A stretch of DNA of 8,315 bases from Thermodesulfobacteriota bacterium (GTDB taxonomy: Bacteria > Desulfobacterota > Desulfomonilia > Desulfomonilales > Desulfomonilaceae). The notes under the pieces are model-generated. The model did not search any database, was not told where the DNA came from, and saw only the letters and a program-made list of their open reading frames with translations. The stretch covers positions 1 to 8,315 of the forward strand of contig JAUPKT010000372.1 of the NCBI GenBank assembly GCA_030837305.1, written 5' to 3'. Made by a program: the position numbers and the translations under genes. Within the stretch, counting starts at the first letter, position 1. Every line of letters begins with the position of its first letter. This document shows positions 6,329 to 8,315 of this stretch, in pieces.

Positions 6329-7222
6329 ATGCGACATCTTTATTATATTATAAAATCCATGCGCCCAAGGCAATGGATAAAGAACGCCTTCGTCCTGATT
6401 CCTCTCATTTTTGGCCAAAAATTTTTCGATTATCCAAGCATCCTGCTCAGCTTGGAGGCTGTCGCCATCTTTTGTCTTCTTGCCGGCGCCGTATACTTGA
6501 TCAATGATGTGATTGACCTGTCTGCTGACCGTAAACATCCTGTCAAAAGACAACGTCCTATAGCCGCCGGGTTAATCTCTCCAGGGTTCGCCATAGCAAC
6601 AGCGATTCTAATCCTCTCTCTTTCCCTAATAAGCGGTCTGTTGATGGGAAGGGGTTTCTTGATTGTCTTGGCGGTCTATTTGACGATTCAGATTGCATAT
6701 ATCTTTTTCCTAAAAGAAAGGGTCATCTTGGACATCTTTTGCATATCATCCGGCTTCTTTCTCAGGGTCATTGCGGGGGCCGTTGCCATACATGTGGACA
6801 TTTCTCAATGGCTGATCATTTGTACCATCTCTATTTCCATGTTCCTATCCTTGGCCAAGAGAAGGAATGAGCTGACCCTTTTGGGGGTTGAAGATGCTGA
6901 AAACCACCGGAAAGTCCTTTCCGATTACAGCCCCTACCTTCTGGATCAAATGATCGGCATCATAACCGCAACAACCCTCTTAAGTTATATGCTTTATTGC
7001 ATCTCTCCACAGGTAATCGCTGAATTCGGGACGGATCAGCTTATCTACACGTTTCCTTTCGTGTTATATGGCATATTCAGATATCTCTTCTTGATTCATG
7101 CCAAGGGGAAGGGAGGTTCTCCCGAGGAGGTCCTCTTTACAGATTTGCCGTTACTCATAAGTGTTGTCTTATGGGGATTTTGCTGTATCTTCATCATCTA
7201 TCGGGCAAGAGCATTTGGATAA
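6329..7222 (+). CDS. UbiA-family prenyltransferase, polyprenyl-phosphate phosphoribosyltransferase-like
   Basis: Predicted polytopic membrane enzyme of 297 aa. The closest family by motif is the decaprenyl-phosphate phosphoribosyltransferase group (Rv3806c type), which transfers 5-phosphoribose from PRPP to a polyprenyl phosphate to start lipid-linked pentose (arabinose) synthesis. The N-terminal SMRPRQWIKN is typical of this group. The Asp-rich motif NDVIDLSAD (59-67) continues into RKHPVKRQRPIAAG. The second motif region has YIFFLKERVILD (124-135) and is followed by LAKRRNEL (175-182). The C-terminus has hydrophobic segments around 209-224, 239-256 and 273-291. The ATG start has a modest site (AGGAC, nine bases upstream or less). 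Other UbiA members use aromatic acceptors, so the phosphoribosyl role is inferred from sequence resemblance. No DprE1/DprE2-like epimerase genes are in the window. Confidence 0.88.
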   Translation: MRHLYYIIKSMRPRQWIKNAFVLIPLIFGQKFFDYPSILLSLEAVAIFCLLAGAVYLINDVIDLSADRKHPVKRQRPIAAGLISPGFAIATAILILSLSLISGLLMGRGFLIVLAVYLTIQIAYIFFLKERVILDIFCISSGFFLRVIAGAVAIHVDISQWLIICTISISMFLSLAKRRNELTLLGVEDAENHRKVLSDYSPYLLDQMIGIITATTLLSYMLYCISPQVIAEFGTDQLIYTFPFVLYGIFRYLFLIHAKGKGGSPEEVLFTDLPLLISVVLWGFCCIFIIYRARAFG

Positions 7223-8156
7223 ACTGGGCAGGCACTTCTTTTCTTTTCTTATTTTGGGGATAGCCTCCTATGCGGGGCTGATCTTTTTTTCTCAGAGGGG
7301 GGAGTTGTGGAGTGCATTCATCGGTTTTCCCATGTCTTATTTCCCCCTTTTAATAGCGCTGACCTTGCTCAATTACCTCCTACGCTATTTCCGGTGGCAG
7401 ATCTATCTCAAAATTCTCGGGGTTCATCTGAAGCCATGGAAAAGCTTTCAGATTTTTATGGCGGGGCAGGCCATGACCCTCACGCCGGCCAAGACAGGAG
7501 AGGCATTGAAGGGACATCTCCTCAAATCAGAGACGGAGAATGCCTGGTCCGTAGGCCTCCCCGCGGTATTTGCAGAACGACTTACCGATCTCATGGGGGT
7601 TGTCATTCTTGTGGCCTTGGGCTTGAGTGTCCTACCTGTTGGAGCCAAGACAGCCCTTGTGGGCATGGCTCTTTGCACCCTTTTTTTCCTGACGTTTTCC
7701 CGACCGGCTTTCCTTAAGCCCGCAATCCGCCTTCTGGCAAAAGTGCCTCGGCTGAGTGGCAAAGCAGAACAACTTCTGAAGTTGTACGGGAATATCCGGA
7801 TATTACTCTCTCTTCGCCCGCTGACCGCGTCTGTACTTCTGTCTGCCGCAGCCTGGTTTGTGGAAGGCCTGGTCCTTCATTTCTCGTTGGTTGCTTATCA
7901 AGAGGATCCTGGGATCATTCAATCAACTTTTGTCTATTCCCTCTCATCCCTTACAGGAGCCCTCAGCATGTTGCCGGGGGGATTGGTTGTAACAGAAGGC
8001 GGCATCATCGGTCTGCTATCCTTTTTTGGCGTGCCGTTCAATCTGGCGAGCACAGTCACCATCCTTGTTCGGCTCTGTACCCTGTGGCTCCCGATCCTCT
8101 TGGGCATGCTTTTTCTCCTTTTCTTGCAGAGAAAACGGCCGGCAATGCCACAATAG
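7215..8156 (+). CDS. Flippase-like / lysylphosphatidylglycerol-synthase-TM family membrane protein
   Basis: Predicted integral membrane protein (313 aa from the TTG at 7215) with about seven to eight hydrophobic segments. It carries two signatures of the LPG_synthase_TM (UPF0104/AglD-like) family: LTPAKTGEALKGHLL (~90-104) and MLPGGLVVTEGG (~252-263). There is no soluble aminoacyl-transfer domain, so it is not a full MprF. Stand-alone members are common in envelope glycan loci, where lipid or glycolipid translocation is suspected but rarely proven. The frame is also open back to a GTG at 7161, inside the prenyltransferase gene. I prefer TTG 7215 because it gives a short N-terminus directly before the first membrane segment and an 8-bp overlap with the upstream gene; neither start has a strong ribosome site. 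The overlap suggests co-translation with the prenyltransferase. Confidence 0.85.
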   Translation: MDKLGRHFFSFLILGIASYAGLIFFSQRGELWSAFIGFPMSYFPLLIALTLLNYLLRYFRWQIYLKILGVHLKPWKSFQIFMAGQAMTLTPAKTGEALKGHLLKSETENAWSVGLPAVFAERLTDLMGVVILVALGLSVLPVGAKTALVGMALCTLFFLTFSRPAFLKPAIRLLAKVPRLSGKAEQLLKLYGNIRILLSLRPLTASVLLSAAAWFVEGLVLHFSLVAYQEDPGIIQSTFVYSLSSLTGALSMLPGGLVVTEGGIIGLLSFFGVPFNLASTVTILVRLCTLWLPILLGMLFLLFLQRKRPAMPQ

Positions 8157-8202
8157 GGGCCCGTTTAGAATCTATGTCCGTAACTTCTACGCAAAATGAC
8201 AA

Positions 8203-8220
8203 TCCCGCCCCGTGGCGGGA
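8203..8220. repeat. G/C hairpin TCCCGCC-CCGT-GGCGGGA
   Basis: This is a perfect 7-bp stem with a 4-base loop, 46 bp past the stop of the membrane protein gene. It is the fourth member of the hairpin set sharing TCCCGC...GCGGGA. A TTTT run follows only after CTTGGGC, so termination is possible but not a textbook case. Confidence 0.6.
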
Positions 8221-8230
8221 CTTGGGCTTT

Positions 8231-8282
8231 TGTGGGAGAGGCTTCCAGCCTCGATCCTCGCGGCGAGGACGCCGCTCACACA
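8231..8282. repeat. REP-like clover-shaped repeat
   Basis: Two adjacent hairpins are visible: GAGGCT-TCC-AGCCTC (8238-8252) and TCCTCG-CGG-CGAGGA (8255-8269). They are enclosed by an outer stem, TGTGGGAG (8231-8238) with CTCACACA (8275-8282), which has one mismatch. This nested layout is typical of REP elements. It sits directly after the hairpin at 8203-8220, forming a cluster downstream of the plus-strand genes. Confidence 0.75.
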
Positions 8283-8315
8283 GAGTATGGGATTCCTGAT
8301 TAGGGAGCAGCAAAC

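Noticed and set aside
8056..8313. 85-aa minus-strand open frame at the right end
   Set aside because: It spans the end of the membrane protein gene on the opposite strand and the REP-like hairpins; its content is set by the palindromes.

Overview
The window looks like part of an envelope or exopolysaccharide locus on the chromosome of a Gram-negative bacterium. Gene content and the dense short intergenic repeats resemble those of environmental Desulfobacterota and related sediment bacteria. This taxonomic guess rests on general resemblance only and is held weakly. There are six convincing protein genes and no rRNA, tRNA, CRISPR array or recognisable transposase.

Layout. Positions 1-5650 hold four genes, all on the minus strand. 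In transcription order they are a hexapeptide-repeat acyltransferase (5625-4900), a radical SAM protein with C-terminal cysteines (4700-3666), a family 2 glycosyltransferase (3526-2603), and a large secreted multidomain SGNH/GDSL hydrolase (2425-95). Gaps between them are 140-200 bp, so tight translational coupling is unlikely. Every gap contains short repeats. Positions 5653-6328 are a gene-free stretch carrying one half of a long inverted repeat. From 6329 the coding strand switches to plus: a UbiA-family prenyltransferase resembling polyprenyl-phosphate phosphoribosyltransferases (6329-7222) overlaps or abuts a polytopic membrane protein of the lysylphosphatidylglycerol-synthase-TM/flippase-like family (to 8156). 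The last 159 bp are hairpin-rich repeats.

How the genes may work together (inference). The UbiA-type enzyme and the flippase-like membrane protein could make or handle a lipid-linked pentose precursor. The glycosyltransferase and acyltransferase could build and decorate a glycan. The secreted SGNH hydrolase could trim ester groups from an extracellular polymer. The radical SAM enzyme has no assignable substrate.

The most unusual material is non-coding. A ~75-bp repeat occurs in inverted orientation at 1-76 and 5954-6029 and exactly brackets the minus-strand gene block. A REP-like palindrome family occurs at 2482-2549 and 4707-4774, with a partial third copy at 4804-4866 that makes a MITE-like inverted pair. 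A G/C hairpin core (TCCCGC...GCGGGA) recurs four times inside otherwise different repeats.
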